A stretch of DNA of 64,000 nucleotides from Occultella gossypii (GTDB taxonomy: Bacteria > Actinomycetota > Actinomycetes > Actinomycetales > Beutenbergiaceae), in contig NZ_JAGSHT010000013.1 of assembly GCF_019947135.1 (NCBI RefSeq), positions 186,001 to 250,000 of the forward strand, read 5' to 3'. The stretch's first letter is position 1. Every line of letters begins with the position of its first letter. Made by a program: the position numbers and the translations under genes. This document shows, piece after piece, positions 47,828 through 58,065 of the stretch. The notes beneath the pieces were generated by a model that worked only from the letters and a program-made list of their open reading frames with translations, was not told where the DNA came from and searched no databases.

Positions 47828-47941
47828 CCGCCGCGACGCGATGCGCGCTCGCCCCTGCGCGCCCACCGAGGCGCCACGGCCTGAGCCGCGCGCAACCGGT
47901 CGCCATGGTCCAGTTGCGGCCGCCGCGGAAGCGCCGAGCCC

Positions 47942-48520
47942 TCAGCCCCCGCCGTGCAGGGCGTCGAACTCGGCCTCACCGGCGACGTCGTCGTCGACGT
48001 CCAGGCGCAGGTGCGAGATCAGGCTGAGCAGGATCCGCATCGCGCTGGCCGCGCGCTCGCCCCAGGCCGACAGGTAGGAGAACTGCCACCACCACAGCGC
48101 CTCCGAGGGGTTCCCGGCACGGTGGTGCGCCAGCCCCACGCTCATTGCCTGCGCGACGTCCGACAGGTCGTTGCTCAACGCACCGGCGGTGACCTCCGGG
48201 CTGACCAACGGGTCCGCCACCTCGGTGTACTCGTCGATCCCCTCCAGCACGTTCGCCAGGGACACCCGGAGCGGCTCGAGGTCACCCTCGGGTCCGTCGT
48301 CGGGCTCGAACCGCTCGGCCGGGACGATGTCCACGATCGCGCCCAGACGGGCACCCGCGGCGCTGAGGTCGGAGACGGCGAGCAGCAGCAGCGGGATGGA
48401 GGAGTCCGGGCTCACCCCGGCGGCGACCTCACGGACCGTGTCCAGGAATCGCTCGGCGACCCCGGCGGTGGCGGTGGCAAGCACCAGCAGGTCGGCATCC
48501 AGACCGTGGTTCTCAGACAT
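47942..48520 (-). CDS. DUF5063 family protein
   Basis: 192 residues; its start lies within the last codons of recR (8-bp overlap). All-helical by appearance ([59 protein letters not shown]). The family is found next to recR in actinobacteria; function unknown. A link to DNA repair is suggested only by position. Confidence 0.8.
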   Translation of the reverse strand: MSENHGLDADLLVLATATAGVAERFLDTVREVAAGVSPDSSIPLLLLAVSDLSAAGARLGAIVDIVPAERFEPDDGPEGDLEPLRVSLANVLEGIDEYTEVADPLVSPEVTAGALSNDLSDVAQAMSVGLAHHRAGNPSEALWWWQFSYLSAWGERAASAMRILLSLISHLRLDVDDDVAGEAEFDALHGGG

Positions 48521-49118
48521 CGATGCTCCTCCGTCCCTCGAACGCCCGGCCGAGCGTGATCTCGTCGGCGTACTCCAAGTCTCCACCAACCGGCAGACCG
48601 GAGGCGAGGCGGGAGATGGTCAGCCCCATCGGCCGCAGCATCCGGGCCAGGTAGGTGGCCGTTGCCTCGCCCTCCACGTTGGGGTCGGTGGCGATGATGA
48701 TCTCCTGGATGGCGCCGTCGGCGAGCCGGGTCATCAGCTCCCGGATCCGGAGGTCGTCCGGTCCCACCCCGTCGATCGGGTTGATGGCGCCGCCGAGCAC
48801 GTGGTAGCGGCCGCGGAACTCCCGGGTGCGCTCGATCGCGACCACATCCTTGGCCTCCTCGACCACGCACAGCATGGCGGGGTCACGGCGCGGGTCCCGG
48901 CAGATCCGGCACTGGGTCTCCTCGGAGACGTTGCCGCAGATCTCGCAGAACCGGACCTTGGTCTTGACCTCGGTGAGCACGTGGGCGAGGCGCCGCACGT
49001 CCGCCGGGTCGGCCGCAAGGATGTAGAACGCGATCCGCTGCGCGCTCTTGGGACCCACCCCGGGCAGTCGGCCGAGTTCCTCGATGAGGTCGGCGATGAT
49101 TCCCTCGTATGCGGCCAT
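48513..49118 (-). CDS. recR: recombination protein RecR
   Basis: 201 residues, full length. Helix-hairpin-helix ([20 protein letters not shown]), four-Cys zinc site ([16 protein letters not shown]), TOPRIM domain ([40 protein letters not shown]) and the Walker-B-like end. Acts with RecF and RecO to load RecA on gaps. Its ATG shares one base with the dnaX stop (TGATG). Confidence 0.97.
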   Translation of the reverse strand: MAAYEGIIADLIEELGRLPGVGPKSAQRIAFYILAADPADVRRLAHVLTEVKTKVRFCEICGNVSEETQCRICRDPRRDPAMLCVVEEAKDVVAIERTREFRGRYHVLGGAINPIDGVGPDDLRIRELMTRLADGAIQEIIIATDPNVEGEATATYLARMLRPMGLTISRLASGLPVGGDLEYADEITLGRAFEGRRSIDV

Positions 49119-52100
49119 CAGGGCTGTCCGTCCGTGGTCTCGGTGATCTCATCGATCACGGTGCCGCCGAGCAGGCGCGCCACGAGCGGCGCGCCGATCA
49201 GGCCAGAGGACTCGATGTCCGGGTCCGACATGTCGGGTTCGTCGATAGACGCCGCAGGGCCCGACGGCGTCCGGTCGCCGCCGCGCGGGCCGGCGCCGTT
49301 GGTCTGGGCTGCGCGGGCGGCCGCGAACGCGGCATCCCGGGCGGACCCGGGCACGCCGCCGCCGGTGGGTGCCGCGGGGCCTGGTGCCGGGCTGCGCGGC
49401 GCCGAGGACCGCACGCCTCGGAAGGGCTCGGGCGGGGGGCCGTCATCGAAGTCCGGCGGTTCGGCCGGGGGGATGTCGTCATCCGGTGCCGTTCGCGGCG
49501 CACCGCCGGCCGATGGGGTGGGCCGGTCGCCGGGGCCACTCTCGCGCCGCGTGCCACCGGACGGCGGATCCTCGTCCGTGCCGCGACCGTCGTTCGCATC
49601 CCTGGAGCCGTCCGATTCACCCGCGCTCGTGCCCGCGTCGTCCCCGGGGATGTCCCAGGGCGGGGGCGGGAAGTCGTCATCCGCGGCGGAACCGCCGGTC
49701 CCCGCAGCGCCTGCGAGGGATGCGGTAGCGGCCCGGGCGGGCCGCTCGGGGTCGTCGGACTCGCTGTCTCCGGCGCCGGGAGGCCCGGCCGGCGCACGGC
49801 CAGCCGCGGCCTGGGTCGCCGGGCCGGCGGACGGCTGCGACTGTGCCGAGGGTTGGGCGGACAGGTTGCTCGAGCCCTGAGTAGCGGACCCGTGCGACGG
49901 CGAGGCGGGACCGGCGGAGGCCGGCCCCTGCGAGGCGCCTGGGGAGGGTTCGGCCGGGTTCGCCGGTGCGATCGGGGTCGCTGGTGGGGCCGGGTTCGCA
50001 GGTGCGATCGGAGTCGCAGGTGCGGCTGGGCTCGCCGGTGCGGCCGGTCGGCCCCAGTCGGCCTCGGCGCGACTGACCGCGTCGTTGCCGGGAGTCTGAT
50101 CACCGGCGGGCGCACCCGCGCCGGCCGGGTCGTGGCCCGCATCGCCGGGCTGGGCGTCCGACTGGCCTGCCGGAGCGCTGCCGTCGGCGACCACGGCATC
50201 GATGCGCACGGACAGGCCGAGCGTCTCCGACAGTGCACGCTGCAGGTGCTCGCCGTGGCTGCCGTTACGGAACGCGGAGGCGAGCCCGGGGGTGGAGAAC
50301 CCGAGTGCGAGGTTGGTGGCGTTCAGATCGACGACCTGGGCGTCCTGGGAGATGAGCGCCCAGGTGGTGCGCTTGATCCTGGTCAGGGTCTCCAGGACCT
50401 CGGGCCAGCGCCGGCGCACCTGCTCGGCCGTCATCCCTGCGGATCCGGCGGATGCGGCCGCTGCTGCGGGCGCCGCCGCCGGAGGTGTGGCGGTCGGACG
50501 TGGCGTGGCGGCGGCCGGTGGCGCAGCCGGAGCCTCGGCGGCAGCCAGCCGGTCCGGTGCGTCCGGCCGAGGCGCTGCCGAGCCGGACACGGACTGCGCC
50601 GAGGCCGACCCAGGGGCTGCGGCCCGCTCGGAGCCGTCGCCGCCGGTAGCTGCGGCCCGCGCGGAGCCGTCTCCGCCCGATCCTGCGCGCCCGGAGGAGT
50701 CGCCGCCGGATCCTGCTGCCTCGGAAGCGGCGGCGTCGGATGCTGGCTCCTGGGGTGCAGCGTCGCCGTCGGTGGCACCAGCAGATTCGCCCTGGTCGGT
50801 CGGTTCGGCCGAGGCCCGCGCCGCGGCCGCGCTGGCCTGGTCACCGTCAGCCACGTCGACGGCTGCGCCCGCCGCCGGGGAAGGCTGTGGTGGTGTGACC
50901 TGCGCGGAAGGGGCCGAGGTCTGGACCGGCGCCGGTGGCTGCGCAGGGGCGGGCGCCTGATCGGCTGCCGGTGCGTAGGCGGCTGCGGGTGCCTGTGGCT
51001 GGAGCGCCGCGGGTGTCGGCGCCGGTGACGGAGCGACTGCTGGCCCACGCGGGGCCAGTGGCGCCACGCCGCTGAGTGCGCCCTCGAGCCGGTCGAGCCG
51101 GGCGTTGAAGCCATCGACGCCGTCGTCCGCGGCGGGTAGGAGCAGTCGCGCGCAGAGCAGCTCGAGCTGCAGTCGCGGCGACGTCGCCCCGATCATCTCG
51201 GTGAGAGCGAGATTCACCAGGTCCGCGGCCCTGGACAGGGTGCCCAGGCCGAGGTGCTGGGCCTGCACGGCCATCCGCGTCAGTTGGTCCTCGGGGACGG
51301 CCCGCAGCACCGTGCCCGCCTGTTCCCCGGCGGCGAGTACCACGATCAGGTCTCGCATCCGCTCGAGCAGGTCCTCGACGAACCGGCGCGGCGCGTGTCC
51401 GGAGTCGATCACCCGCTCCACCACCCGGAACAGGCTGGCGCCGTCGCGAGCGGAGAGGGCGTCGATCGCGTCGTCGAGCAGCGCGCCGTGGGTGAACCCG
51501 AGCAGGGCGACGGCCCGCTCGTAGGTGACCTCGCCCTCGTCGGCGCCGGCGATCAGCTGGTCCAGGACGGACAGGGAGTCCCGCACGGACCCGCCGCCGG
51601 CCCTGACAACGAGCGGCAGCACGCCGGAGGCCACGGTCATGTTCTCGGCGGTGGCAAGCCGCTCCAGGTAGGCGGTGAGCTGCTCCGGGGGAACCAGCCG
51701 GAACGGGTAGTGGTGGGTCCGGGACCGGATCGTGCCGATGACCTTGTCCGGCTCAGTGGTCGCGAAGATGAACTTCACGTGCGCCGGCGGCTCCTCGACG
51801 AGCTTCAGCAGGGCGTTGAACCCCTGCGTGGTGACCATGTGCGCCTCGTCGAGGATGAAGATCTTGTACCGGTCCCGGGCCGGGGCGAACGCGGCGCGCT
51901 CCCGCAGCTCGCGGGCATCGTCGACGCCGTTGTGGCTCGCGGCGTCGATCTCGACGACGTCGAGGCTGCCGGGGCCACCCCGGGCAAGTTCCACACAGCT
52001 GTCGCAGGTGCCGCACGGAGTGTCGGTGGGCCCCTGGGCGCAGTTGAGGCAGCGCGCAAGGATCCGGGCGGACGTCGTCTTGCCGCAGCCGCGAGGCCCG

Positions 52101-52228
52101 GAGAACAGGTACGCGTGCGTCACCCGGTTCGCGCGTAGGGCGGCCATCAAGGGTTCGGTGACGTGTTCCTGACCGATCACGTCGGCGAACGTCTCTGGCC
52201 GATAGCGGCGATACAGCGCGGTGCTCAC
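49118..52228 (-). CDS. dnaX: DNA polymerase III gamma/tau subunit
   Basis: 1036 residues from the GTG at 52228 ([20 protein letters not shown]). Clamp-loader ATPase: [17 protein letters not shown] (Walker A), zinc site [29 protein letters not shown] (Walker B). After the third clamp-loader domain come two long Ala/Pro/Ser/Gly-rich linkers around a small folded domain ([32 protein letters not shown]). It is far longer than the 643 residues of E. coli tau. No slippery run for a gamma frameshift is evident. Confidence 0.95.
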   Translation of the reverse strand: MSTALYRRYRPETFADVIGQEHVTEPLMAALRANRVTHAYLFSGPRGCGKTTSARILARCLNCAQGPTDTPCGTCDSCVELARGGPGSLDVVEIDAASHNGVDDARELRERAAFAPARDRYKIFILDEAHMVTTQGFNALLKLVEEPPAHVKFIFATTEPDKVIGTIRSRTHHYPFRLVPPEQLTAYLERLATAENMTVASGVLPLVVRAGGGSVRDSLSVLDQLIAGADEGEVTYERAVALLGFTHGALLDDAIDALSARDGASLFRVVERVIDSGHAPRRFVEDLLERMRDLIVVLAAGEQAGTVLRAVPEDQLTRMAVQAQHLGLGTLSRAADLVNLALTEMIGATSPRLQLELLCARLLLPAADDGVDGFNARLDRLEGALSGVAPLAPRGPAVAPSPAPTPAALQPQAPAAAYAPAADQAPAPAQPPAPVQTSAPSAQVTPPQPSPAAGAAVDVADGDQASAAAARASAEPTDQGESAGATDGDAAPQEPASDAAASEAAGSGGDSSGRAGSGGDGSARAAATGGDGSERAAAPGSASAQSVSGSAAPRPDAPDRLAAAEAPAAPPAAATPRPTATPPAAAPAAAAASAGSAGMTAEQVRRRWPEVLETLTRIKRTTWALISQDAQVVDLNATNLALGFSTPGLASAFRNGSHGEHLQRALSETLGLSVRIDAVVADGSAPAGQSDAQPGDAGHDPAGAGAPAGDQTPGNDAVSRAEADWGRPAAPASPAAPATPIAPANPAPPATPIAPANPAEPSPGASQGPASAGPASPSHGSATQGSSNLSAQPSAQSQPSAGPATQAAAGRAPAGPPGAGDSESDDPERPARAATASLAGAAGTGGSAADDDFPPPPWDIPGDDAGTSAGESDGSRDANDGRGTDEDPPSGGTRRESGPGDRPTPSAGGAPRTAPDDDIPPAEPPDFDDGPPPEPFRGVRSSAPRSPAPGPAAPTGGGVPGSARDAAFAAARAAQTNGAGPRGGDRTPSGPAASIDEPDMSDPDIESSGLIGAPLVARLLGGTVIDEITETTDGQP

Positions 52229-52354
52229 CCGATCACAATAGGCGGCGGCACCGACACCGCACACTCGCCTGTGTCCATCGGGCCCGAACCCGGCCCGAAC
52301 CCCACTGTGCCGGGCACTGGCCCGCCGCGACCCGCACCCTCCACGGGGCATGAA

Positions 52355-52446
52355 GGACCCCCCGCGCACCCATCAGAGCCCACCTGCCCTTGCTGCCTTC
52401 CGGCCCTGGGGGGATTCAGCGGGATGACGCCACACGGGGGGTCTGC
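52355..52446 (-). ncRNA. ffs: signal recognition particle RNA (4.5S type)
   Basis: The minus strand carries the conserved apical core GGGCCGGAAGGCAGCAAGGGC (52386-52406 on this strand), flanked by complementary ends GGCAGACCCCCCG and CGGGGGGTCC. Small bacterial SRP RNA, about 92 bases, no Alu domain. It precedes dnaX, a common actinobacterial arrangement. Confidence 0.93.
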
Positions 52447-52549
52447 CGTCCAGTCTAACTGGACTCGCGGATAGGTTCGAACCGCCCAAGGCGACCGCAC
52501 CGGTGACGGCGACCATCCGCCGTCGGGCATCAGCCTTCGGTCTACCGGC

Positions 52550-53890
52550 TCAGCCGCCGGACTCGGTCCGGCGCACCCGAACCGTGACGATCCGGTGCCC
52601 ATCGATCTCGACCACCTCGAGGACATGGTCACCGGCCGGCACGACGTCGCCGACCTTCGCGACCCGGCCGAGCCGGTCCAGGAAATACCCGCCGACGGTC
52701 TCGTAGTCGCCCTCGTCCGCCAGCTCGAAGCCCGCCCGCTCGGCGAAGTCCTCCAGGTTGAGCCCGGCGTCGATCAGCCCGTCGTCCTCAGCGGGCGAAG
52801 GCGCGCCGACGAGCTCGATGTCGTGCTCGTCGTGGATCTCGCCGACCAGTTCCTCGACAAGGTCCTCGAGCGTGACGATGCCGTCCGTGCCGCCGTACTC
52901 GTCGATGACGACGGCGATGTGGATACGGGCGCGTCGCATGATGGACATCGACGGCAGCAGAGCGTTCGTGGACGGCAGCACTACCACCTCGCGGGCCAGG
53001 TCCCGGACCTTGCGCACCGTCGGCGAGGGGCGCACAGTCGCGGGGACCTCCTCGTCGTCGGCGGCGAGAGTGGCGACGTCCGCGAGGAACAGATCCCGCA
53101 CGTGCACGAAGCCGAGGATGTCGTCGAAGTTCTCGCCGATGACGGGATAGCGGGAGTACGGCTGGTCCGCGATAAACCTGGTCGCATCCCGGATGCCGAG
53201 GTCCCCGTCGAGGAAGGCGACCTCGTGGCGGGGGCGCATCACCTCGCTGACCGAACGCTCGCCGGCGTCGAACACGTCCCGCAGGATCTGACGCTCGTCC
53301 TCGGGCAGACCCTCGTGGGCGATGACCATGCCTCGAAGTTCCTCGTCGGTCATCTCTTCGTTCTTGGCGTTCGGGTCACCCCCGAAGAGCCGTACGACGG
53401 CATTGGTGGAGACCGAGAGCAGCCAGATCACCGGTCGCATCAGGGCCGAGAACCGGTCCAGGAGCGGGCCGACGCCGAGGGCGACCCCGGTCGAACGCTG
53501 CAGTGCGAACCGCTTCGGCACCAGCTCGCCGAGGACCAGCGACAGGTAGGCGATCACGAGCGTCATCACGATCAGGGACAGGGTGCTCGCCACGGACTCG
53601 GGCATCCCCCAGCCGACCAGGGCCGGCACGAAGTCCGGCGCGATCGTGGACGCGCCGTACGCGGCGGAGAAGAACCCGGCGACCGTGACCCCGATCTGGA
53701 CGGAGGCGAGGAACCGGTTCGGGTCGCGGGCCACGGCGGCCACCCGGGCGCCGCGGTCGCTCTGCTCGGCGAGCTGGTCGATCTGGCTCTCCCGGAGCGA
53801 GACCAGCGCGATCTCGGTGGCCGCGAAGACCCCGCCGATCAGGATGAACAACAGCACGAGGCCGAAGCTGACGAGCGTGCCGCCGTCCAT
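52550..53890 (-). CDS. CNNM/CorC-type hemolysin family membrane protein
   Basis: 446 residues. DUF21 membrane domain with four helices (LVSFGLVLLFILIGGVFAATEIALVSLRE), two CBS domains (VMRPRHEVAFLDGDLGIRDA; VHVRDLFLADVATLAADD...ALLPSMSIMRRARIHIAVVIDEYGGTDGIVTLEDLVEELVG in the second), and a C-terminal CorC_HlyC domain. The family is linked to Mg2+/Co2+ efflux or resistance. Confidence 0.92.
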   Translation of the reverse strand: MDGGTLVSFGLVLLFILIGGVFAATEIALVSLRESQIDQLAEQSDRGARVAAVARDPNRFLASVQIGVTVAGFFSAAYGASTIAPDFVPALVGWGMPESVASTLSLIVMTLVIAYLSLVLGELVPKRFALQRSTGVALGVGPLLDRFSALMRPVIWLLSVSTNAVVRLFGGDPNAKNEEMTDEELRGMVIAHEGLPEDERQILRDVFDAGERSVSEVMRPRHEVAFLDGDLGIRDATRFIADQPYSRYPVIGENFDDILGFVHVRDLFLADVATLAADDEEVPATVRPSPTVRKVRDLAREVVVLPSTNALLPSMSIMRRARIHIAVVIDEYGGTDGIVTLEDLVEELVGEIHDEHDIELVGAPSPAEDDGLIDAGLNLEDFAERAGFELADEGDYETVGGYFLDRLGRVAKVGDVVPAGDHVLEVVEIDGHRIVTVRVRRTESGG

Positions 53891-54116
53891 CAGGCGGCCG
53901 TTCGGGTGGCGTGTGTGGCGGCGCGATCAGTGCCGCGGGCTGGGCCCGCCGTGCCTAGGCGCGGTCGGGATCGTCGATGCGGAGGGTCGTCCATGTCACC
54001 ATGCAACCGTCAGCAGCCCCACCGGCGCAACCGGCCGAGGTCCGGCTGTGCTGCGGCTCACTCCGATCGGTTCGGAGCGGCGCTCCAACTCGGGTATCCT
54101 CTTTGAGGCCTGACCA

Positions 54117-54204
54117 GGAGGATTCGCCTAGTGGCCTATGGCGCACGCTTGGAAAGCGTGTTGGGTGCAAGCCCTCGGGGGTTCGAATCCCCCATCCTCC
54201 GCCA
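54117..54204 (+). tRNA. tRNA-Ser(GGA), probable integration site
   Basis: Acceptor arms GGAGGAT/ATCCTCC, anticodon stem CACGC/GCGTG with loop TTGGAAA (anticodon GGA), a long variable arm as in serine tRNAs, T-loop TTCGAAT, discriminator G and an encoded CCA (54202-54204). An integrase gene starts 168 bp downstream. Confidence 0.96.
54180..54204 (+). other. probable attL core at tRNA-Ser 3' end
   Basis: Integrases of this type recombine at the 3' half of tRNA genes; the T-arm and acceptor end (ggttcgaatcccccatcctc region) would be the shared core. I found no second copy to the end of the window, so attR is presumably outside. Confidence 0.45.
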
Positions 54205-54213
54205 GCACCTCCC

Positions 54214-54251
54214 AGAATCTCGCCGAAACCCGCAGTTTTCGGCGAGATTCT
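54214..54251. terminator. 15-bp perfect stem after tRNA-Ser
   Basis: AGAATCTCGCCGAAA (54214-54228) and its complement (54237-54251) around an 8-base loop, ten bases after the tRNA. It may end the tRNA transcript or form part of the attachment region. Confidence 0.55.
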
Positions 54252-54325
54252 GCCGTTTCTGGCCGTTGCCCTGATGTGCAGGGATAGGCATGAACGAGCC
54301 CCTTGCGGCAGAATTTCTGACACAA

Positions 54326-54356
54326 CGCTGACACAGACAAGGTCGATGTGTCAGCG
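54326..54356. promoter_or_regulatory. 10-bp inverted repeat upstream of int
   Basis: CGCTGACACA (54326-54335) and TGTGTCAGCG (54347-54356), 11 bases apart, with a further CTGACACA at 54318-54325. The second arm ends 15 bases before the int ATG, next to its ribosome site. Could be integrase arm sites or an operator/attenuator for int. Confidence 0.5.
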
Positions 54357-54371
54357 GAGAGGAGGTCCAGG

Positions 54372-55568
54372 ATGGTCGCTACGAGCCTTCCACGCGGGAT
54401 CGTCCGGTTCCGAGAACGCTACCGGGTGCGCCTCGATGTCGACGGAACCACGCACAGCCTGGGCGTCTTCGACACCCTGGGCGACGCAAGGGCCGCACTC
54501 GACATCGCCAAGGGCCAGCGCGCCCGGGGCACCTTCGTCCCGCCCAGCCAGGTGCGCGCCGAGCGCCGGGCGGCCAAAACCAAGGCCGAGACCGACGCCC
54601 TCACGCTCGGCGAGTGGGCCGAGCAGTGGCTGGAGGCACTCGCGGCCAACCCGGAGCGCTCCCCCTCGACCGTGCTGTCGTACCGGTCTGTACTGCGCAC
54701 CCACGTGCTGCCCGAGCTCGGCAGCACCCGCCTGGTCGACCTCACCCCGCAGCAGGTCGCCGCTCACCTCGCGACGCTGCGGGCAATGCCGTCGAAGCGT
54801 CACCCGGGTGCGCGGGCCAACGGTGTGGCACCAAACGCGGCCAGGGTGCTGCGCTCGTGCCTCAATGCCGCTGTCAGGCGACCGGACATCGGTCTGGCGT
54901 CGTTCGCGTTCCCAGAGGCACCGTCGCAGGCCCAGGTCCGGCCGGAAGAGGAGGACGGCGACGTGGCGACGCCCGAGCAGGTCGCCGCGATGGCTGCGGC
55001 GATGCCGGAGCATCTGCGCACCGCCGTGCTGCTCGCCGCCTGGTGCGCCCTGCGGCTGGGCGAGGTGCTCGGGCTCGAGCGCCGCGACTTGGAACACCTG
55101 GACGACCCCGCGCGAGCCGTGCTGCACGTCCGCCGGCAGTGGAACACCAAGGCAGGGAGGCTGACAGACCCGAAGCGCGGCAGCAAGCGCAGCATCGCAA
55201 TCCCGGCCTCCCTACTACCGATCCTGAGCGACCACATCGAGACCCACGCGGCCCCAGGCCGCGACGGCCCGCTCTTCACTCCCCCAACCCGGCGTGGCCG
55301 ACGCATCTCCCAGACCGCATTCGACAGGTACTGGCGCGATGCGAGGAGGGCCGTCGGCCGCGACTCGTTCCGCTTCCACAGCCTCCGCCACACCGGCCTG
55401 ACCGAGTACGCCCGCCAGGGCGCGACCCTCGCCGACCTCCTGGAGCGCGGCGGTCACACCGACGTCTCCGTCGCTCTGAGATACCAACACGCCTCCGCCC
55501 AGCGGGACCGCGAACTGACAGGCCGACTCGATCGACTCGTCATACTCGACCCGTCACGAACGGACTGA
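54372..55568 (+). CDS. int: tyrosine site-specific integrase
   Basis: 398 residues; ATG at 54372 chosen for its AGGAGG, rather than the GTG at 54348. An N-terminal AP2-like arm-binding segment (RFRERYRVRLDVDGTTHSLGVFDTLGDARAAL), a SAM-like core-binding domain (LTLGEWAEQWLEAL...VLSYRSVLRTHVLPELG), and the catalytic domain with Arg228 (CALRLGEVLGL), His336-X2-Arg339 (HSLRHTGLTEYA), His362 (RGGHTDVSVALRY) and nucleophile Tyr371. Intact. It integrates and excises the element at the adjacent tRNA-Ser. Confidence 0.93.
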   Translation: MVATSLPRGIVRFRERYRVRLDVDGTTHSLGVFDTLGDARAALDIAKGQRARGTFVPPSQVRAERRAAKTKAETDALTLGEWAEQWLEALAANPERSPSTVLSYRSVLRTHVLPELGSTRLVDLTPQQVAAHLATLRAMPSKRHPGARANGVAPNAARVLRSCLNAAVRRPDIGLASFAFPEAPSQAQVRPEEEDGDVATPEQVAAMAAAMPEHLRTAVLLAAWCALRLGEVLGLERRDLEHLDDPARAVLHVRRQWNTKAGRLTDPKRGSKRSIAIPASLLPILSDHIETHAAPGRDGPLFTPPTRRGRRISQTAFDRYWRDARRAVGRDSFRFHSLRHTGLTEYARQGATLADLLERGGHTDVSVALRYQHASAQRDRELTGRLDRLVILDPSRTD

Positions 55569-55627
55569 AGCGACGACTTCGGCGTTTCGCTCGGACACGA
55601 GAGAGATATGCGAAGCTCGAACCTTTA

Positions 55628-58042
55628 CTACGAAGCAGAACTAGTTCGAACCTCGATTTTGCCTATGTCCCTCCCCAGCTCGGCCGAGACTGCCGGCCAT
55701 GACCATCCACTCTCGTCAAGCCCAGATTCCGCCCAGGCCTCATCAAGATATACCTGAAACGCGCGTGCACGTGCGAGTCTTTCGCCAATAAAGTAGGCGG
55801 AGGCAATTCGCGGCCTCACACTGGTGTCAATGATGGGCACATCAACGACGACCGCATCGCAGTACGTGAACAGGGGGATCAGTTTGTTTAGGGTGTACGC
55901 ACCTACCATTGTTATTCGCGCGCGTTCAGCGTGCGCTGCATTAAAATCCGTGAGGGGCGCCTCTATGAGTCTGAAACGAGCGAGATAGTTCAGTGCAAAA
56001 GAAACTGCCTCTAGGTCAAACCCTTGCCCTTGGAGGTGGCTATAAACGTCCGATACCTCGATATATCCAGCGCTGTCTTTAGCATCGCCACGCGAGAGCA
56101 CGTAGGCGAGGGCTAGAGGCAGGAGGAAGTGGTTGCGTCGCTCGGGTCTGTCAACAGCGAACATGTTTGCGATCGGAGAAGTCTGAGGGTCATAGTACTC
56201 ATTATCTCCGTACATCAGCGACCGCAGGAACTCATGAATTGGTATGAAGTAGTCGCCAGGATTGCGCTTCTCTACTTCGACGATCTTCACGGTGTCGACA
56301 TGACCACTGCCGACGAACTGCGTAACGAAGGACAGAGCGCGGCGCATGTTCCCACCGGCGAGGTTATCGATCAAAGCAAGCAATTCCCTGTTGCGCCTGA
56401 AGTTTCCTTCTAGAACACGTAGAAACAACTCGAGGTTCTCGCTCGCGAGGGTCAGGCCCCCGCCATTCGTTCGCACGTCGCCGCCACCTTCAAGGACCTG
56501 GAGAGCGAAATCGACCCGCTTCTGTAACATGACGTCCGTACGGGGTGGCGAGATGGCGAAGACCCGCGGATGGTAACCCGAAACAGCGCCGTACCTTTGC
56601 GACTCATAGTACGTCTCGGGCCGGAGGGTCACGAAGACCGTCGCATCCCACGAGGCCGCTAGCTCGTTCGCAGCAAGGAAGACCAGATTCTGGACGTCGT
56701 GATCCCGCTGGTCCACATTGTCAAGGAATATGACGACCTGCCGATGATGGGATCGGACGATCCGGTTGATTGCCCGCCTGAGGTGGTCGCTCTTGTTCCC
56801 GATTAGTCCTCGGAGAAAGTCGATACGACGGAGCAGGTAGGCTTGGGAATCCACGTCCTTGAGTTGACCGTCCACACCCCGGTCAAACCGCTCGATATCC
56901 TTTCGGTAGAGATCCTCAACGAACGCAGCATCGTCAATGTCAATGTCGAAGTCCTCCAACAGCGTCTCACGAATCCGCTCCACTGCGTACTCGGCAGGCG
57001 AACTGAAGGTGGCTCCGCGTCCGTAGTCGACTGTTACTGCGATCGCATCTTGGAAGACCGGCTTGGCATCGATCCGAACCAAGTGTTGGATGAATGTGCT
57101 CTTGCCGACTCCTACGCCTCCCAGTAGCACTATCGGCCGATGTGAGGCGGCGGCGGACAGCGCCTCCTCCGAAAGTACGGGATTCACGCCTTTCTTCAAG
57201 GAGGCTGGCTCCTCAAGTTGGCCCCGCTCCCCTAGCACCGCGGCCGTCCTGCTCGTCAATAGCTCTCGGGATATCTCTGCGTACGACGAGAGTGCACCAC
57301 TTGTCGCGTAGCACCGCTCAAGGAAGAGATCGCTGTACTTCTCCTCTTGTGGCATGTCTTCAAGCATCACTTCGCCCATAATCTGCAGGTTCGTCTGCAT
57401 GTTGTTGCGCCGCTTGACCCCGGGGTAGGACGTCAGCGCGCTGGAGAGAGGCGGTGGAGGTGCATGAGTTCCGGTGCTCAGTTGACTGAAGATCCTCTTC
57501 GCACGAAGGCCATCGTAGGAGAGGCAGTTATAGAACGTCACGAAATGCTCTTCTATTGCCTCCAGTGACGGATATACTAAAGCCTTACCGTCGAGTGGCG
57601 CCACACCGTCATTTCTGCTTCCGAGGAATGCGACCCATTGATGTCCGTTTGTGACGACGCATGGTGCCACGCCGCGCGAGCCGGCATACCGCATCACCTG
57701 CTCCATCGCCGATTTGAGGCTCGCGTTCGAACGATCGCCTATGAGCGCGCGGATCCCGCAGGTGCCGCTCTTGGTGTCCATGGGTAGAACAAACGCGGCG
57801 CCTTCCTTCTTCGCCTCGACGATCGCGATTGTGCCGATCTCGCGTAGCTCGTAGTCCGTGTACCCATCGGCCGCGTACTGCTCCACGGTGATCGACTCGC
57901 TTGGCCAATCCAAGACAGCGCTCAGCATGTGATCGATGACGTCGAACCGGGTCTGCGCCTCGTTTCGCGTGCCCAGCCATTCGCTGGCAGACTCGCGCTG
58001 CTTCAGGGCTACGAGCGCGGCGCAGCCAGTGTCGAACGACAA
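55628..58042 (-). CDS. HsdR_N-like nuclease fused to P-loop NTPase; candidate defence protein
   Basis: 804 residues from the TTG at 58042, with AAGGAG six bases upstream. Residues 25-180 resemble the HsdR N-terminal nuclease (PD-(D/E)XK): Asp63 in YTDYEL, then Glu76-Ala-Lys78 in AIVEAKKEG. Residues 300-480 hold an NTPase: LLGGVGVGKSTFIQHL (308-315), VVIFLDNVDQ (436-445) and VTLRPETYYES. The helical C-terminal 300 residues match nothing I know and may be a sensor. No methyltransferase or specificity gene accompanies it. GC is near 50% (29 of 60 in 55861-55920), against about 70% around it, which points to transfer. Convergent with int. Confidence 0.7.
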   Translation of the reverse strand: MSFDTGCAALVALKQRESASEWLGTRNEAQTRFDVIDHMLSAVLDWPSESITVEQYAADGYTDYELREIGTIAIVEAKKEGAAFVLPMDTKSGTCGIRALIGDRSNASLKSAMEQVMRYAGSRGVAPCVVTNGHQWVAFLGSRNDGVAPLDGKALVYPSLEAIEEHFVTFYNCLSYDGLRAKRIFSQLSTGTHAPPPPLSSALTSYPGVKRRNNMQTNLQIMGEVMLEDMPQEEKYSDLFLERCYATSGALSSYAEISRELLTSRTAAVLGERGQLEEPASLKKGVNPVLSEEALSAAASHRPIVLLGGVGVGKSTFIQHLVRIDAKPVFQDAIAVTVDYGRGATFSSPAEYAVERIRETLLEDFDIDIDDAAFVEDLYRKDIERFDRGVDGQLKDVDSQAYLLRRIDFLRGLIGNKSDHLRRAINRIVRSHHRQVVIFLDNVDQRDHDVQNLVFLAANELAASWDATVFVTLRPETYYESQRYGAVSGYHPRVFAISPPRTDVMLQKRVDFALQVLEGGGDVRTNGGGLTLASENLELFLRVLEGNFRRNRELLALIDNLAGGNMRRALSFVTQFVGSGHVDTVKIVEVEKRNPGDYFIPIHEFLRSLMYGDNEYYDPQTSPIANMFAVDRPERRNHFLLPLALAYVLSRGDAKDSAGYIEVSDVYSHLQGQGFDLEAVSFALNYLARFRLIEAPLTDFNAAHAERARITMVGAYTLNKLIPLFTYCDAVVVDVPIIDTSVRPRIASAYFIGERLARARAFQVYLDEAWAESGLDESGWSWPAVSAELGRDIGKIEVRTSSAS

Positions 58043-58065
58043 GGCTTCTCCTTAGGTGGTAGCAG

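Noticed and set aside
49118-52228. Programmed frameshift site in dnaX
   Set aside because: No A-rich slippery heptamer is visible near the end of the clamp-loader domains in this GC-rich gene.
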